A stretch of DNA of 64,000 bases from Oleispirillum sp965228165 (GTDB lineage: Bacteria > Pseudomonadota > Alphaproteobacteria > Rhodospirillales > Rhodospirillaceae), in the NCBI GenBank assembly GCA_965228165.1, contig CBDDHB010000003.1, positions 744,001 to 808,000 on the forward strand, read 5' to 3'. The notes under the pieces are model-generated. The model had not been told where the DNA came from and ran no database searches. It saw nothing but the letters and a program-made list of their open reading frames with translations. Shown here in pieces: positions 44,967-59,490 of the stretch. The position numbers and the translations under genes were made by a program. How positions within the stretch are numbered: position 1 is the stretch's first letter; each line of letters begins with the position of its first letter.

Positions 44967-45021
44967 AACCTGCAACCAGACCGTTATGAGCGGCCGGCTC
45001 TAACCATTGAGCTACAGGCCC
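44946..45021 (-). tRNA. tRNA with anticodon CAT, probably tRNA-Ile2
   Basis: A 76-base cloverleaf on the minus strand with encoded CCA: acceptor GGGCCTG/CGGGCCC, anticodon stem GGCCG/CGGTC and loop CTCATAA, so the anticodon is CAT. The overall sequence resembles tRNA-Ile2, whose C34 is changed to lysidine to read AUA, more than initiator or elongator tRNA-Met, but this cannot be settled by eye. It lies 7 bases downstream of the rpoD stop. Confidence 0.88.
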
Positions 45022-45028
45022 TGACGGT

Positions 45029-47092
<2,064 letters not shown>

Positions 47093-47368
47093 GGAAATCC
47101 CGCTCCCTCATGCCTGGCGAAGGACGCTCCCCCGCCTGGGCGGCACGCGCGGCCCGCCCCCCCGGCAGCGCCCCGCATCTTCTCGACCGGACCCGGCCCA
47201 CGCCGGAATCCGAAGTGGTTGCGGCCGCCGCCAAAGTCAAGCCGCCCGCGCCACACGACACCACGCGCCGGAACGTCCCTGGGCCGCCCGGTGAAACGGC
47301 TGATTTACGGAGCGGCGGCGGCGTTGTCAACCGCTTTCCCCCCCCGCGCGCCGCCCGCGCCCGCGTCC
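47093..47368. other. dnaG-rpoD intergenic region
   Basis: This 276-base gap probably holds the rpoD promoter. It is very GC-rich, with a run of eight C near 47338-47345, and I see no strong sigma-70 hexamers, no terminator and no small gene. Confidence 0.5.
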
Positions 47369-49165
47369 TCAGACCTCGCCGTCGAGGCCGCGCAGACGCT
47401 CCCGTTCCTGGCGCAGGGCGCGCAGCCGCTGCCACAGTTCGTCCGAAAAGTCCCGTTCCATCGCCGCCTGCACCGCCGCGATTTCCTCGGCGAGAGCGCC
47501 GTCGCGCAGGGTCGCCGCCAGATCGGCGAGGCGGCGCGCCGCCTCGAACCCGCTGCACGCCCCCCAGCGCAGGCGGTCCGCCCAGTCGCGCGCCCGCAGG
47601 GCGACGGCATCGGGCACGCGGGCGGCCAGAAGATCGGCGAGAACCGCGTCGTCCGCCGCCTCCGTCACCTCGGACAGAACCGACAGCACCGCATCGAACA
47701 CCGCGCCCGCCGCCGCATCGGACAGGCGGATGCGGCTCAACGATTCCAGGTGGCGCAGCGCATAGGCGGGATGCGCCCACACCCCGGCGGCCAGTTGGCG
47801 TTCGTTGGCGGCCCCCGCGTCCGGCCCGACGGGCGGCGGCGTGGCGGGACCGGCGTCGGCCTGCCGCCGGTCGCGCGCAAACCCGCCGCGCGGCGCCCCT
47901 TGCGGACGCGCCGGGCGGAACAGGCCGAACATCCGCTCCTTCAAATCCCGCTGATAGTGGCCGCGCACCGATTCGTCGCCGATCCGCCCGCAGATCTCGC
48001 GCAGGTCGCGTTCCAGGGCGGCGCGGCGTTCCGGAGTCGCGGTGTCGCGGCCTTCCACCGCCATCTCCCACAACAGGTCGGAAAGCGGCCGGGCGGCGGC
48101 CAGCACCGCGTCCATCGCGGCGCGGCCCCGTTCGCGCAGCACCTCGTCCGGGTCCTTGCCGCCGACCACCAGGGCGAATCGCAGCGATTTGCCGGGCTTC
48201 AGTTCCGGCAGGGCGCGCTCGGCGGCGCGGCGGGCGGCGCGCTGCCCGGCGGCATCGCCGTCGAAGCAGAGAATCGGCTCGTCGGCAAGGCGCCAAAGCT
48301 CCGCCAGATGTCCCTCGGTCAGCGCCGTGCCCAAGGGCGCCACCACCTCGGCCAGACCCGCCTGGCTCATCGCGATGGCGTCCATATAGCCTTCGACCAC
48401 CACCACCCGCCCGCTTTCGAAGGCGGCGGCGCGCGCCTGCGCCAGACCGTAGAGCACATGTCCCTTGTGAAACACCGGGGTGTCCGGCGAATTCAGGTAC
48501 TTCGGCTGCCCGTCGCCGAGACTCCGCCCGCCGAAGGCGATCACCCGCCCCCGCTTGTCGGTGATCGGGAAGGTCAGCCGCCCGCGCAGGATGTCGTAGG
48601 ACGAACGCCCGTCGTCGGGAACGCCGATCAGTCCCGCCTCGGCCAGGGTGGATTCGTCCCAGCCGTCGCGGACGAGCGCCGCCTTCAGCGCGTTGCCGGT
48701 CGGCGCATAGCCCAGGCGGAAGCGGGCGATGGTCTCCTCGGACAGCGCCCGCCCCTGGGCATAGCCCAGGGCCTCCCGCCCCTCGGGCAGGCGGAGACGC
48801 TGTTCGTAGAACTTGCAGGCGGCCTCCAGCACCGTCGCGGCGCGGCGCGACTGCGCCGCCTCCTCCGGGCTGGACTGGGGCACCAGCATCCCTGCCTGAG
48901 CGGCCAGACGCTCCACCGCCTCCATGAACGACAGGCCCTGCGCCCGCATCTCGAACGAGATCGCGTCGCCGTGCGCGCCGCAACCGAAGCAGTGATAAAA
49001 GCCCTTTTCGGCGCTGACCGTGAAGGACGGAGTCTTTTCGTTGTGGAACGGGCACAGGCCGGAATACTCGTGCCCCTTGCGGGTCAGGCGCACCTTGCGC
49101 GCGACGACGTCGACGATCGACACCCGCGCCCGCAGTTCGTCCAAAAATCCCCGTGGCAGCGACAT
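47369..49165 (-). CDS. dnaG: DNA primase
   Basis: A 598-residue primase that lays down RNA primers at the replication fork. The N-terminal zinc-binding domain reads YSGLCPFHNEKTPSF and GFYHCFGCGAHGDAISF, the TOPRIM catalytic core has VVVVEGYMDAIAMSQAG and LCFDGDAAGQ, and the C-terminal part is the helicase-binding region. It lies between yqeY and rpoD on the same strand. Confidence 0.96.
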   Translation of the reverse strand: MSLPRGFLDELRARVSIVDVVARKVRLTRKGHEYSGLCPFHNEKTPSFTVSAEKGFYHCFGCGAHGDAISFEMRAQGLSFMEAVERLAAQAGMLVPQSSPEEAAQSRRAATVLEAACKFYEQRLRLPEGREALGYAQGRALSEETIARFRLGYAPTGNALKAALVRDGWDESTLAEAGLIGVPDDGRSSYDILRGRLTFPITDKRGRVIAFGGRSLGDGQPKYLNSPDTPVFHKGHVLYGLAQARAAAFESGRVVVVEGYMDAIAMSQAGLAEVVAPLGTALTEGHLAELWRLADEPILCFDGDAAGQRAARRAAERALPELKPGKSLRFALVVGGKDPDEVLRERGRAAMDAVLAAARPLSDLLWEMAVEGRDTATPERRAALERDLREICGRIGDESVRGHYQRDLKERMFGLFRPARPQGAPRGGFARDRRQADAGPATPPPVGPDAGAANERQLAAGVWAHPAYALRHLESLSRIRLSDAAAGAVFDAVLSVLSEVTEAADDAVLADLLAARVPDAVALRARDWADRLRWGACSGFEAARRLADLAATLRDGALAEEIAAVQAAMERDFSDELWQRLRALRQERERLRGLDGEV

Positions 49166-49205
49166 CCCCGACCACCGCCCCCTTGAAAGCCGCGCGGGCG
49201 CGGCC

Positions 49206-49667
49206 CTACGCCGACAGGATCGCCTTTGCCGCCGCCGAAGCCTTGGCGAAGTCCATGCTGCCGGGATGACGTTCGCGCAGAAGCGTCATCACCTTGCCCA
49301 GGTCCTTCAGCGCCGCCGCGCCGACCTCGGCGATCGCCGCCTCGACCGCGGCACGGGTTTCCGCCTCGTCCATCTGGCGCGGCAGGAAGGCCTCGATGAG
49401 CGCGATCTCGGCGGTTTCCTTCTCCGCCAGTTCGGGCCGTCCGCCCTGTTCGTACATTTTGATGCTCTCGCGGCGCTGCTTCACCATGGATTGCAGCATG
49501 CCGACGATTTCCTCGTCGGTCAGGCCGTCCTCCCGCCCGCCGCCGCGCAGGGCGATGTCGCGATCCTTGAGGGCGGCGAGGGCGAGACGCAGAACCGACG
49601 TCGCCAGTTCGTCGCGCCCCCGCATGGCCTGCTTCAAGGCTTCGTTCAATGCGATTCGAAGAGACAC
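49206..49667 (-). CDS. GatB/YqeY domain-containing protein
   Basis: A 153-residue YqeY-type protein, containing the C-terminal tRNA-binding domain also found in GatB: VLRLALAALKDRDIAL, VKQRRESIKMYEQGGRPELA and GKVMTLLRERHPGSMD. Its role is not settled; a tRNA-related function is inferred from the domain. The start is taken as the GTG at 49667 with GAGG 8 bases upstream, since the alternative ATG at 49697 has no ribosome site. The yqeY-dnaG-rpoD order is widely conserved. Confidence 0.88.
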   Translation of the reverse strand: MSLRIALNEALKQAMRGRDELATSVLRLALAALKDRDIALRGGGREDGLTDEEIVGMLQSMVKQRRESIKMYEQGGRPELAEKETAEIALIEAFLPRQMDEAETRAAVEAAIAEVGAAALKDLGKVMTLLRERHPGSMDFAKASAAAKAILSA

Positions 49668-49889
49668 GATGCTTGCCTCGTGGGTTCGAGCGACCAAATG
49701 GAATACCGGAAAGGGGGTTCACCCTAGCCCATAACCGCCCGCTTTTCAAACTCTTGCGTCTTCTCCTATGACGTTGAAAACGCTATGATTTCATAAATGC
49801 ACGGGAATCCTTGACGCCGCCCCCCGCTTGGCTTAGGTAACGGCGGTTTGACATGTTCCCATGCGGCCACTGGAAGGATGGATACCTCG

Positions 49890-51095
49890 ATGAGCAGGAC
49901 AGAGCCCACCGATGCGGTTTCGTTCGCCCCGGATTCCGGCGCGTCTCCGCGCCCCGTCGGCGCGACCGGCGTGGTGGTCTTGAGCGACGGAACCCTGCTT
50001 TGGGGCAAGGGACTCGGCGCGGAAGGATCGGCGGTCGGCGAAGTGGTGTTCAACACCGCGATGACCGGCTACCAGGAGGTTCTGACCGATCCCTCCTATT
50101 GCGGCCAGATCATCACCTTCACCTTCCCCCACATCGGCAACGTCGGCGCCAACGCCGAGGACATCGAGTCCCCGACCCCCTACGCGCGCGGCCTGATCCT
50201 GCGCACCGACATCACCCAGCCGTCCAACTGGCGGGCGTCGTCCCACCTCGACGCCTGGCTGGCGGCGCGGCGTCTGACCGGCATTTCCGGCATCGACACC
50301 CGGCGGCTGACCCGTCGCATCCGCGAATCCGGCGCCCCCACCGGGGTGATCGCCCACGCCAGGGACGGGGAATTCGACCTGCCCGCCCTGCTCGCCCAGG
50401 CGCGCGCCTGGCCCGGCCTTGCCGGCATGGACCTGGCGAAAGAGGTCTCCTGCCGCCAGACCTATGCCTGGGACGAGAGCCTGTGGACCTTAAGCCAGGG
50501 CTACGGCCGCCAGACCGATCCGAAGGTCCACGTCGTCGCCATCGACTACGGCGCGAAGCGCAACATCCTGCGCTGCCTGGCCGCCGCCGGATGCAAGGTG
50601 ACGGTGGTGCCCGCCACCGCCAGCGCCGAGGACATCCTGCGCCATCAGCCGGACGGGGTATTCCTGTCCAACGGACCGGGCGATCCGGCGGCCACCGCCG
50701 CATACGCGGTGCCGGTGATCCAGGATCTGCTGGCGAAGGACGTGCCGATTTTCGGCATCTGCCTCGGCCACCAGTTGCTCGGCCTGGCGCTGGGAATGAA
50801 GACCCACAAGATGGCGACCGGCCATCGCGGCGCCAACCACCCGGTCCAGGACCTGGCCACCGGCAGGGTGGAAATCACCAGCCAGAACCACGGCTTCGTC
50901 GTCGACGAGGCGAGCCTTCCGGCGAACGTTTCGGTCACCCACCGCTCGCTGTTCGACGGCTCGGTCGAGGGCATCGCCTGCGCCGACCGCCCGGACTTCG
51001 CGGTGCAGTACCACCCCGAGGCCTCGCCCGGCCCGACCGACAGCCATTATCTGTTCACGCGCTTCATCGAGATGATCGCCGCGCGCCAGCGTTAA
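49890..51095 (+). CDS. carA: Carbamoyl-phosphate synthase small (glutaminase) subunit
   Basis: CarA releases ammonia from glutamine for carbamoyl phosphate synthesis, feeding arginine and pyrimidine pathways. The 401-residue protein has the N-terminal CPSase domain (GEVVFNTAMTGYQEVLTDPS) and the class I amidotransferase triad: Cys in FGICLGHQLLGLALG, and the His/Glu pair in VQYHPEASPGP. The start is 49890 or 49878 (MDTS); the ribosome site GGAAGG fits neither perfectly. carB follows 40 bases later. Confidence 0.95.
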   Translation: MSRTEPTDAVSFAPDSGASPRPVGATGVVVLSDGTLLWGKGLGAEGSAVGEVVFNTAMTGYQEVLTDPSYCGQIITFTFPHIGNVGANAEDIESPTPYARGLILRTDITQPSNWRASSHLDAWLAARRLTGISGIDTRRLTRRIRESGAPTGVIAHARDGEFDLPALLAQARAWPGLAGMDLAKEVSCRQTYAWDESLWTLSQGYGRQTDPKVHVVAIDYGAKRNILRCLAAAGCKVTVVPATASAEDILRHQPDGVFLSNGPGDPAATAAYAVPVIQDLLAKDVPIFGICLGHQLLGLALGMKTHKMATGHRGANHPVQDLATGRVEITSQNHGFVVDEASLPANVSVTHRSLFDGSVEGIACADRPDFAVQYHPEASPGPTDSHYLFTRFIEMIAARQR

Positions 51096-51135
51096 GCCTT
51101 GGTCGCCGCCCGTCCGCCCGCAGTCAGGGAAGAAC

Positions 51136-54405
<3,270 letters not shown>

Positions 54406-54451
54406 GGAAACGGCCACGGCGAGCTCCCCCACCGGATCGAGGGATTAGGTC

Positions 54452-54925
54452 ATGGAGAAGATTCCCATGACTCCGGACGGATTGACCCGTCTGGAGGAAG
54501 AGTTGAAGTTTCTGCGCGGCACCGCCCGGCCCGAAGTGGTCAAGGCGATCGGCGAGGCGCGCGAGCACGGCGATCTGTCGGAAAACGCCGAATACCACGC
54601 CGCGCGCGAACGCCAGAGCTTCATCGAGGGCCGGATCAAGGAACTCGAGGATCTGGTCAACCGCGCCCAAGTGATCGACATTTCGCAGATTTCCGGCGAT
54701 CAGGTGCGTTTCGGCGCCACCGTGCTTCTGTCCGACGAGGACACCGACGAGGAAAAGGCCTATCAGATCGTCGGCGCGCACGAAGCCGACATCAAGGTCG
54801 GCCGGATTTCCATCGTCTCGCCCCTCGGCAAGGCGCTGATCGGCAAGAAGGCCGGGGATTCGGTGGACGTCTCCACCCCCGGCGGGCGCAAGTCCTTCGA
54901 GATCATCGAGGTCAAATACGCCTGA
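54452..54925 (+). CDS. greA: Transcription elongation factor GreA
   Basis: GreA rescues backtracked RNA polymerase by stimulating transcript cleavage. The 157-residue protein has the N-terminal coiled coil with the acidic tip (EAREHGDLSENAEYHAARER) and the C-terminal FKBP-like domain ending SPLGKALIGKKAGDSVDVST. It lies 46 bases downstream of carB, a common arrangement in alphaproteobacteria. Confidence 0.96.
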   Translation: MEKIPMTPDGLTRLEEELKFLRGTARPEVVKAIGEAREHGDLSENAEYHAARERQSFIEGRIKELEDLVNRAQVIDISQISGDQVRFGATVLLSDEDTDEEKAYQIVGAHEADIKVGRISIVSPLGKALIGKKAGDSVDVSTPGGRKSFEIIEVKYA

Positions 54926-55027
54926 ACTTGACTTTACGGGCGCGCCCCCCAGAATCATGGTCATTACTTCCCCCCCGCCGGACATGCCGCAAGGCCCCGG
55001 CGGGGTTATTCCTTCAGGAGCAACGTC

Positions 55028-55660
55028 ATGGCGACACCTCCTGCCGCACCGCGTGCCATCGCTTTCTTCGACGGGCAGAATCTGTTTCATGCCGCCAAAG
55101 ACAGTTTCGGCTACACCTTCCCCAATTTCGACCCCTTGAAGCTGGCATCATCTGTCTGTTCACAACAGGGATGGGATTTGATCGGCTGCAACTTCTACAC
55201 TGGCGTTCCCGATCGCGGCGACGATTCCTTCTGGAGCGATTTCTGGTCAGCCAAACTTCTGTCGATGAGCCGACAGGGAATCAAGACCTTTTCCCGACCG
55301 CTGAAATACCGGAACAACCGGGTCAAACTTCCGGATGGAACAACCTACTCGTTTCTTGTCGGTGCGGAAAAAGGCATCGACGTGCGCATTGCCATTGACG
55401 TCGTTTCTTCAAGCATCGACGCACAAGCCGACGTCATGTTGATCTTTAGCCAGGATCAGGATCTCTCCGAAGTTGCTGACGAAATCCGATCCATTGCAAC
55501 ACAGCAAAAACGCTGGATCAAGATTGCCTGCGCATATCCGGATAGCCCGGCGTCCAGAAACCACCGGGGAATCAACAAAACCGACTGGATTAAGATAGAT
55601 CGCACCACCTACGACGCATGCATCGACCCGAGGAACTACGCGACGCCACGTCATCCCTGA
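55028..55660 (+). CDS. NYN domain (PIN-like) protein
   Basis: A 210-residue protein whose N-terminal AIAFFDGQNLFHAAKDSFGY and the later GIDVRIAIDVVSS and MLIFSQDQDLSEVADEI place it in the NYN (LabA/DUF88-like) group, metal-dependent PIN-fold ribonucleases with conserved Asp residues. AGGAG precedes the ATG. Its codon use is clearly less GC-rich than that of greA and the Lrp gene around it, so it is probably a late arrival. Targets are unknown; some NYN proteins belong to defence or RNA-decay systems. Confidence 0.83.
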   Translation: MATPPAAPRAIAFFDGQNLFHAAKDSFGYTFPNFDPLKLASSVCSQQGWDLIGCNFYTGVPDRGDDSFWSDFWSAKLLSMSRQGIKTFSRPLKYRNNRVKLPDGTTYSFLVGAEKGIDVRIAIDVVSSSIDAQADVMLIFSQDQDLSEVADEIRSIATQQKRWIKIACAYPDSPASRNHRGINKTDWIKIDRTTYDACIDPRNYATPRHP

Positions 55661-55715
55661 CATCCCGGCCCATCAATCCAACCGGCTGAAAGATCTTTGC
55701 CTTAAACGTCTGAAC

Positions 55716-56207
55716 CTATCCGGCCTCGGGCGGAGTCACCGCGATCGGCACCCCCGGCTCCTGCTTCGCGGCGCGGATCGCCAGCACGGTGGTGACGTGC
55801 ACCACATTCGGCGCGGCGGTCAGCCGGGTGGTGAGGAAGCGCTGGTAATCCTCCCAGTCGCGGGCCACCACCTTCAGCAGGAAGTCGGTTTCCCCGGCCA
55901 GCATGTAGCATTCCCGCACCTCCGGCCAGGCGGAGACCCGGTCCTCGAAGCCGCGCAGATCGGCCTCGGCATGGGAACTCAAGGCCACCTGCGCGAACAC
56001 CGTGACGTTGTAGCCAAGCGCGGCGGGGTCCACCGTGGCGTGATAGCCGCGAATGATCCCGGATTCTTCCAAAGCGCGCACCCGGCGCAGGCAGGGCGGC
56101 GCGGAAATCCCGGCGCGGCGCGCCAGATCGACGTTGGTGATCCGCCCGTCGGCCTGCAAATCCGAAAGAATCTGCCGATCGACCCGATCCAGTTTGATCC
56201 GTTGCAT
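55716..56207 (-). CDS. Lrp/AsnC family transcriptional regulator
   Basis: A 163-residue feast/famine regulator. The N-terminal helix-turn-helix reads LDRVDRQILSDLQADGRITN and RRAGISAPPCLRRVRALEES; the C-terminal RAM ligand-binding domain includes YMLAGETDFLLKVVARDWED. The start at 56207 begins MQRIKLDRVD. It is divergent from the peroxiredoxin gene across a 287-base gap that probably holds both promoters. The effector amino acid is unknown. Confidence 0.92.
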   Translation of the reverse strand: MQRIKLDRVDRQILSDLQADGRITNVDLARRAGISAPPCLRRVRALEESGIIRGYHATVDPAALGYNVTVFAQVALSSHAEADLRGFEDRVSAWPEVRECYMLAGETDFLLKVVARDWEDYQRFLTTRLTAAPNVVHVTTVLAIRAAKQEPGVPIAVTPPEAG

Positions 56208-56494
56208 GGACGAAGCGTTCCTTGCCGTTAGGTCCGACCCTCGCGCCGGGCCAGGAATTGAAATTTTATTACCCTCTTTCCCGGATCGACACAACGGAAA
56301 TGCGACATCGCCCCCCGGCGCGGAGCATTCGGTTTCCCCGATCAAACCCATAGGAAAAATCCGGGCATTGTCACGGAGTTTTCGGTTTCCTCGATCCCAT
56401 ATGCGACGCACACTAACGCGCAATCCAAGAACGTTTCGAATTCTCAACCCGGGGAAAGACCCTGCCACGGACTGTCCGAACCACCCGGAGACGT
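56208..56494. promoter_or_regulatory. Divergent control region between the Lrp and peroxiredoxin genes
   Basis: This 287-base gap separates two divergent starts and is locally less GC-rich (AAATTTTATTACCC near 56262 and TCGAATTCTC near 56435). It is the natural place for promoters of both genes and an Lrp-type site, but no operator could be identified with confidence. Confidence 0.4.
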
Positions 56495-57130
56495 ATGAAC
56501 ATGGCCAACGAAGACATCTGCATCCCCTGCGGCACCCTGGTCGGCAAGCCCGCCCCCGACTTCACCGCCCCGGCGGTGATGGGCGACAACGACATCGTCG
56601 ACAGCTTCCACCTGCGCGACTATCTGAAGGGCTCCTACGGCTGGATCTTCTTCTATCCTCTCGACTTCACCTTCGTCTGCCCGTCGGAGATTCTCGCCCA
56701 CGACCACCGCTTCCCGCAGTTCGCCGACAAGAACTGCAAGGTGGTGGCGGTCAGCGTCGATTCCCACTTCACCCACCTCGCCTGGAAGAACACACCGACC
56801 AAGGAAGGCGGCCTGGGCAAGGTGCGCTTCCCGATGGTCGCCGACCTGACCAAGCAGATCTGCCGCGACTATGGCATTCTGCTCGACGGCTCGGTGGCGC
56901 TGCGCGCCTCGTTCCTGATCGACAAGAACGGCGTGGTTCGCCACCAGACGGTCAACGACCTGCCCTTGGGCCGCAACGTCGACGAGGCGCTGCGCATGGT
57001 CGATGCCCTGCAATTCCACGAGGAACACGGCGAGGTCTGCCCCGCCGGCTGGAACAAGGGCGACAAGGGGATGAAGGCCTCGCCCGACGGCGTCGCCGAA
57101 TACCTGGCGGAACACGCCGAAGCCCTCTGA
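56495..57130 (+). CDS. ahpC: 2-Cys peroxiredoxin (alkyl hydroperoxide reductase C)
   Basis: A 211-residue typical 2-Cys peroxiredoxin that reduces H2O2 and organic peroxides in the cytoplasm. The peroxidatic Cys lies in PLDFTFVCPSEI and the resolving Cys in GEVCPAGWNKG. CGGAGA precedes the ATG at 56495. The thioredoxin reductase gene follows 130 bases later, so it likely draws electrons from thioredoxin; no ahpF is nearby. Confidence 0.93.
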   Translation: MNMANEDICIPCGTLVGKPAPDFTAPAVMGDNDIVDSFHLRDYLKGSYGWIFFYPLDFTFVCPSEILAHDHRFPQFADKNCKVVAVSVDSHFTHLAWKNTPTKEGGLGKVRFPMVADLTKQICRDYGILLDGSVALRASFLIDKNGVVRHQTVNDLPLGRNVDEALRMVDALQFHEEHGEVCPAGWNKGDKGMKASPDGVAEYLAEHAEAL

Positions 57131-57149
57131 GTTCCTTTCCGCCGATGCG

Positions 57150-57171
57150 CCGCCGCCCCAACGGGCGGCGG
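57150..57171 (+). other. Strong hairpin between the peroxiredoxin gene and trxB
   Basis: CCGCCGCCC (57150-57158) pairs with GGGCGGCGG (57163-57171) around a 4-base loop. There is no T-run after it, so it may be a mRNA-stabilising stem or a weak terminator that sets the ratio of the two genes. Confidence 0.5.
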
Positions 57172-57260
57172 TTCGCGTTGCGCCGGGGCGCGGGCTTGCC
57201 TATCCTGGCGGACGACCATCCATCGCATTCCCCTTCCCTGAAGAGACGGACACGAAAACC

Positions 57261-58205
57261 ATGGCGACCCATTCCACCAAGGTCCTGATCATCGGCTCCG
57301 GCGCGGCGGGGCTGACCGCCGCCATCTATGCCGCGCGCGCCAACCTGAAACCGATCCTGATCGCCGGGTTGCAGCCGGGCGGCCAGTTGACCATGACCAC
57401 CGACGTCGAGAACTTCCCCGGCTTCCCCGAGGGGGTGCAGGGGCCGCAACTGATGGAACAGATGCAGGCGCAGGCCGAACGGGTCGGCGCCGAGATCGTC
57501 TATGACCTCGTCACCGCCGTCGATCTATCGAAGCGGCCCTTCCGCTGCACCGGCGATTCCGGCGACGCGTACGTCGGCGACACCCTGATCGTCGCCACCG
57601 GCGCCTCGGCGCGCTGGCTGGGCCTTCCCAGCGAGGCCGAATTCCTGGGCTTCGGCGTCTCCGCCTGCGCCACCTGCGACGCCTTTTTCTTCCGCGGCAA
57701 GGACGTGGCGATCATCGGCGGCGGCAACACCGCGGTCGAGGAAGCGATCTTCCTGACCAACCACGCCAAGTCGGTGACCCTGATCCACCGTCGCGATTCC
57801 CTGCGCGCCGAGCGGGTGATGCAGGATCACCTGTTCGCCAACCCCAAGATCACCGTGATCTGGGATACCGTGGTCGAACGGATTCTGGGCAGCGAAACCC
57901 CGAAGGCGGTCACCGGGCTTGCCCTGAAGAACCTGAAGACCGGCGAAACCCGCACCCTGCCGGTGGAGGGCGTGTTCGTCGCCATCGGCCATAACCCCAA
58001 TACCGATCTGTTCAAGGGGGTTCTGACCACCGACGGCGAGGGCTATCTGGTGACCGTGCCGGGGTCCACCGCCACCAACGTGCCGGGCGTCTTCGCCGCC
58101 GGAGACGTGCAGGACCGGGTGTTCCGCCAGGCGATCACCGCCGCCGGAACCGGCTGCATGGCGGCGATCGAGGCCGACCGTTTCCTGGTCGAGCACGGCG
58201 TCTGA
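57261..58205 (+). CDS. trxB: Thioredoxin-disulfide reductase
   Basis: A 314-residue flavoprotein that reduces thioredoxin with NADPH. It has the FAD-binding motif VLIIGSGAAGLTAAIYAARA, the redox-active CATC in VSACATCDAFFF, the NADPH-binding IIGGGNTAVEEA and the C-terminal FAD motif GVFAAGDVQDRVFRQA. It is followed by a strong terminator. Confidence 0.96.
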   Translation: MATHSTKVLIIGSGAAGLTAAIYAARANLKPILIAGLQPGGQLTMTTDVENFPGFPEGVQGPQLMEQMQAQAERVGAEIVYDLVTAVDLSKRPFRCTGDSGDAYVGDTLIVATGASARWLGLPSEAEFLGFGVSACATCDAFFFRGKDVAIIGGGNTAVEEAIFLTNHAKSVTLIHRRDSLRAERVMQDHLFANPKITVIWDTVVERILGSETPKAVTGLALKNLKTGETRTLPVEGVFVAIGHNPNTDLFKGVLTTDGEGYLVTVPGSTATNVPGVFAAGDVQDRVFRQAITAAGTGCMAAIEADRFLVEHGV

Positions 58206-58230
58206 AGCGCCCCTTTTCACGTCCTGCGCG

Positions 58231-58268
58231 GGGCCACGGCGGGAGTTTCTTGCCGTGGCCCGGTTTTT
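58231..58268 (+). terminator. Intrinsic terminator after trxB
   Basis: GGGCCACGGC (58231-58240) pairs with GCCGTGGCCC (58252-58261), followed by GGTTTTT. It ends the peroxiredoxin/trxB transcript 26 bases after the trxB stop. Confidence 0.88.
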
Positions 58269-58314
58269 CTGCTTAAGCTTCGGAAGGGGAAAGCCTTTTT
58301 TGCGGGCTCACGCC

Positions 58315-59244
58315 ATGCCGACGCGCCACAACACCACCCTGGACTGGGACAAGCTGCGCATCTTCCACGCGGTGGCGGAGGCAGGCAGCTTCACCCGCGC
58401 CGGGGAAGCCCTGGGGCTGAGCCAGTCGGCGGTCAGCCGCCAGGTCGGCGCGCTGGAGGAAAGCCTGCGCATCCCCCTGTTCCATCGCCACGCGCGCGGC
58501 CTTCTGCTGACCGAACCGGGCGAGGACCTTTACCGCACCGTGCACGACGTCTTCGCCAAACTGGCGATGGCCGAGGCGCGGCTGACCGAAAGCAAGACCC
58601 GCCCGGAAGGCCCCTTCAAGATCACCACCACCGTCGCCTTCGGCGCGATGTGGCTGGCGCCGCGCATCCGCGAATTCATCGAGCTTTATCCGGAAATCCA
58701 GGTCTCCCTGGTCCTCGACGACGCCGAACTCGACTTGGCGATGCGCGCCGCCGACGTCGGCATCCGCTTCAAGGCGCCGCACCAGCCCGACCTGATCCAG
58801 CGCAGCCTGTTCACCGTCCACTACCGCCTGTATGCCGCCCCCGCCTATCTGGCGGCGCACGGCGCGCCGCAGCACGTGACCGACCTCGACGGGCACCGCA
58901 TCGTCGTCTATGGCGAGGACACCCGGCCGCCGGTCGACAACATGAACTGGCTGATCGGCTATCAAAGCGCCCTGCCCGGCGGGCGCAAACCGATCCTGCG
59001 GATCAACAACGTCTACGGCCTCCTGCAAACCGTGCGCAGCGGCCTTGGCATCGGCGCGCTGCCCGACTATTTCTCGACCGAGGTCGATGGCCTGACCCGC
59101 GTCCTGCCGGACCTGGACGGCCCTTCCTTCGACGCCTATTTCGTCTATCCGCAGGAAATGCGGCACTCGAAACGGGTGGGGGTGTTCCGCGACTTCCTGT
59201 TGAGAAAGATCGCCGAGGACCATCGCTCCGAGGCAAAGCCATAA
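58315..59244 (+). CDS. LysR family transcriptional regulator
   Basis: A 309-residue LysR protein. The N-terminal winged helix reads LRIFHAVAEAGSFTRAGEAL and LGLSQSAVSRQVGALEESLR; the rest is a substrate-binding-like effector domain (KITTTVAFGAMWLAPRIREF). The ATG at 58315 is preferred over an upstream frame that overlaps the trxB terminator. The usual divergent target gene is absent; the target is unknown. Confidence 0.92.
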   Translation: MPTRHNTTLDWDKLRIFHAVAEAGSFTRAGEALGLSQSAVSRQVGALEESLRIPLFHRHARGLLLTEPGEDLYRTVHDVFAKLAMAEARLTESKTRPEGPFKITTTVAFGAMWLAPRIREFIELYPEIQVSLVLDDAELDLAMRAADVGIRFKAPHQPDLIQRSLFTVHYRLYAAPAYLAAHGAPQHVTDLDGHRIVVYGEDTRPPVDNMNWLIGYQSALPGGRKPILRINNVYGLLQTVRSGLGIGALPDYFSTEVDGLTRVLPDLDGPSFDAYFVYPQEMRHSKRVGVFRDFLLRKIAEDHRSEAKP

Positions 59245-59264
59245 CCTGAGCGGGATACACAAGG

Positions 59265-59490
59265 TTATATATGCGCCAGACGCATGCCTCGACTGCCGAA
59301 ATCGGAGTGGTCCCCATCCCCCCTTTTCCATACATAGAGCCTCGCAAGGCCGGTTCCGATCGGCTTTCGACCTTCGGGTCTGGCGGCGACCCACACAACG
59401 CCGCCACGGGCCGTTCCGACGGTCCGACGTCTCCTTGACGTGAAGCCTCCCTGTTCAAACTTCACCCCCGGGTTCGTCCCGGGGGTTTTC
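59265..59490 (+). ncRNA. Candidate small RNA with serial hairpins
   Basis: The 258-base gap after the LysR gene has no supported ORF but folds readily: GACC-TTCG-GGTC (59369-59380, a UUCG tetraloop), TGGCGGCG/CGCCGCCA (59381-59388 with 59399-59406) and GGCCG/CGGTC (about 59409-59424), ending in a strong terminator. A TATATA-like -10 lies near 59265. It may be an independent small RNA or the structured 3' end of the LysR message. I could not match it to 6S, SRP, tmRNA or RNase P RNA. Confidence 0.4.
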
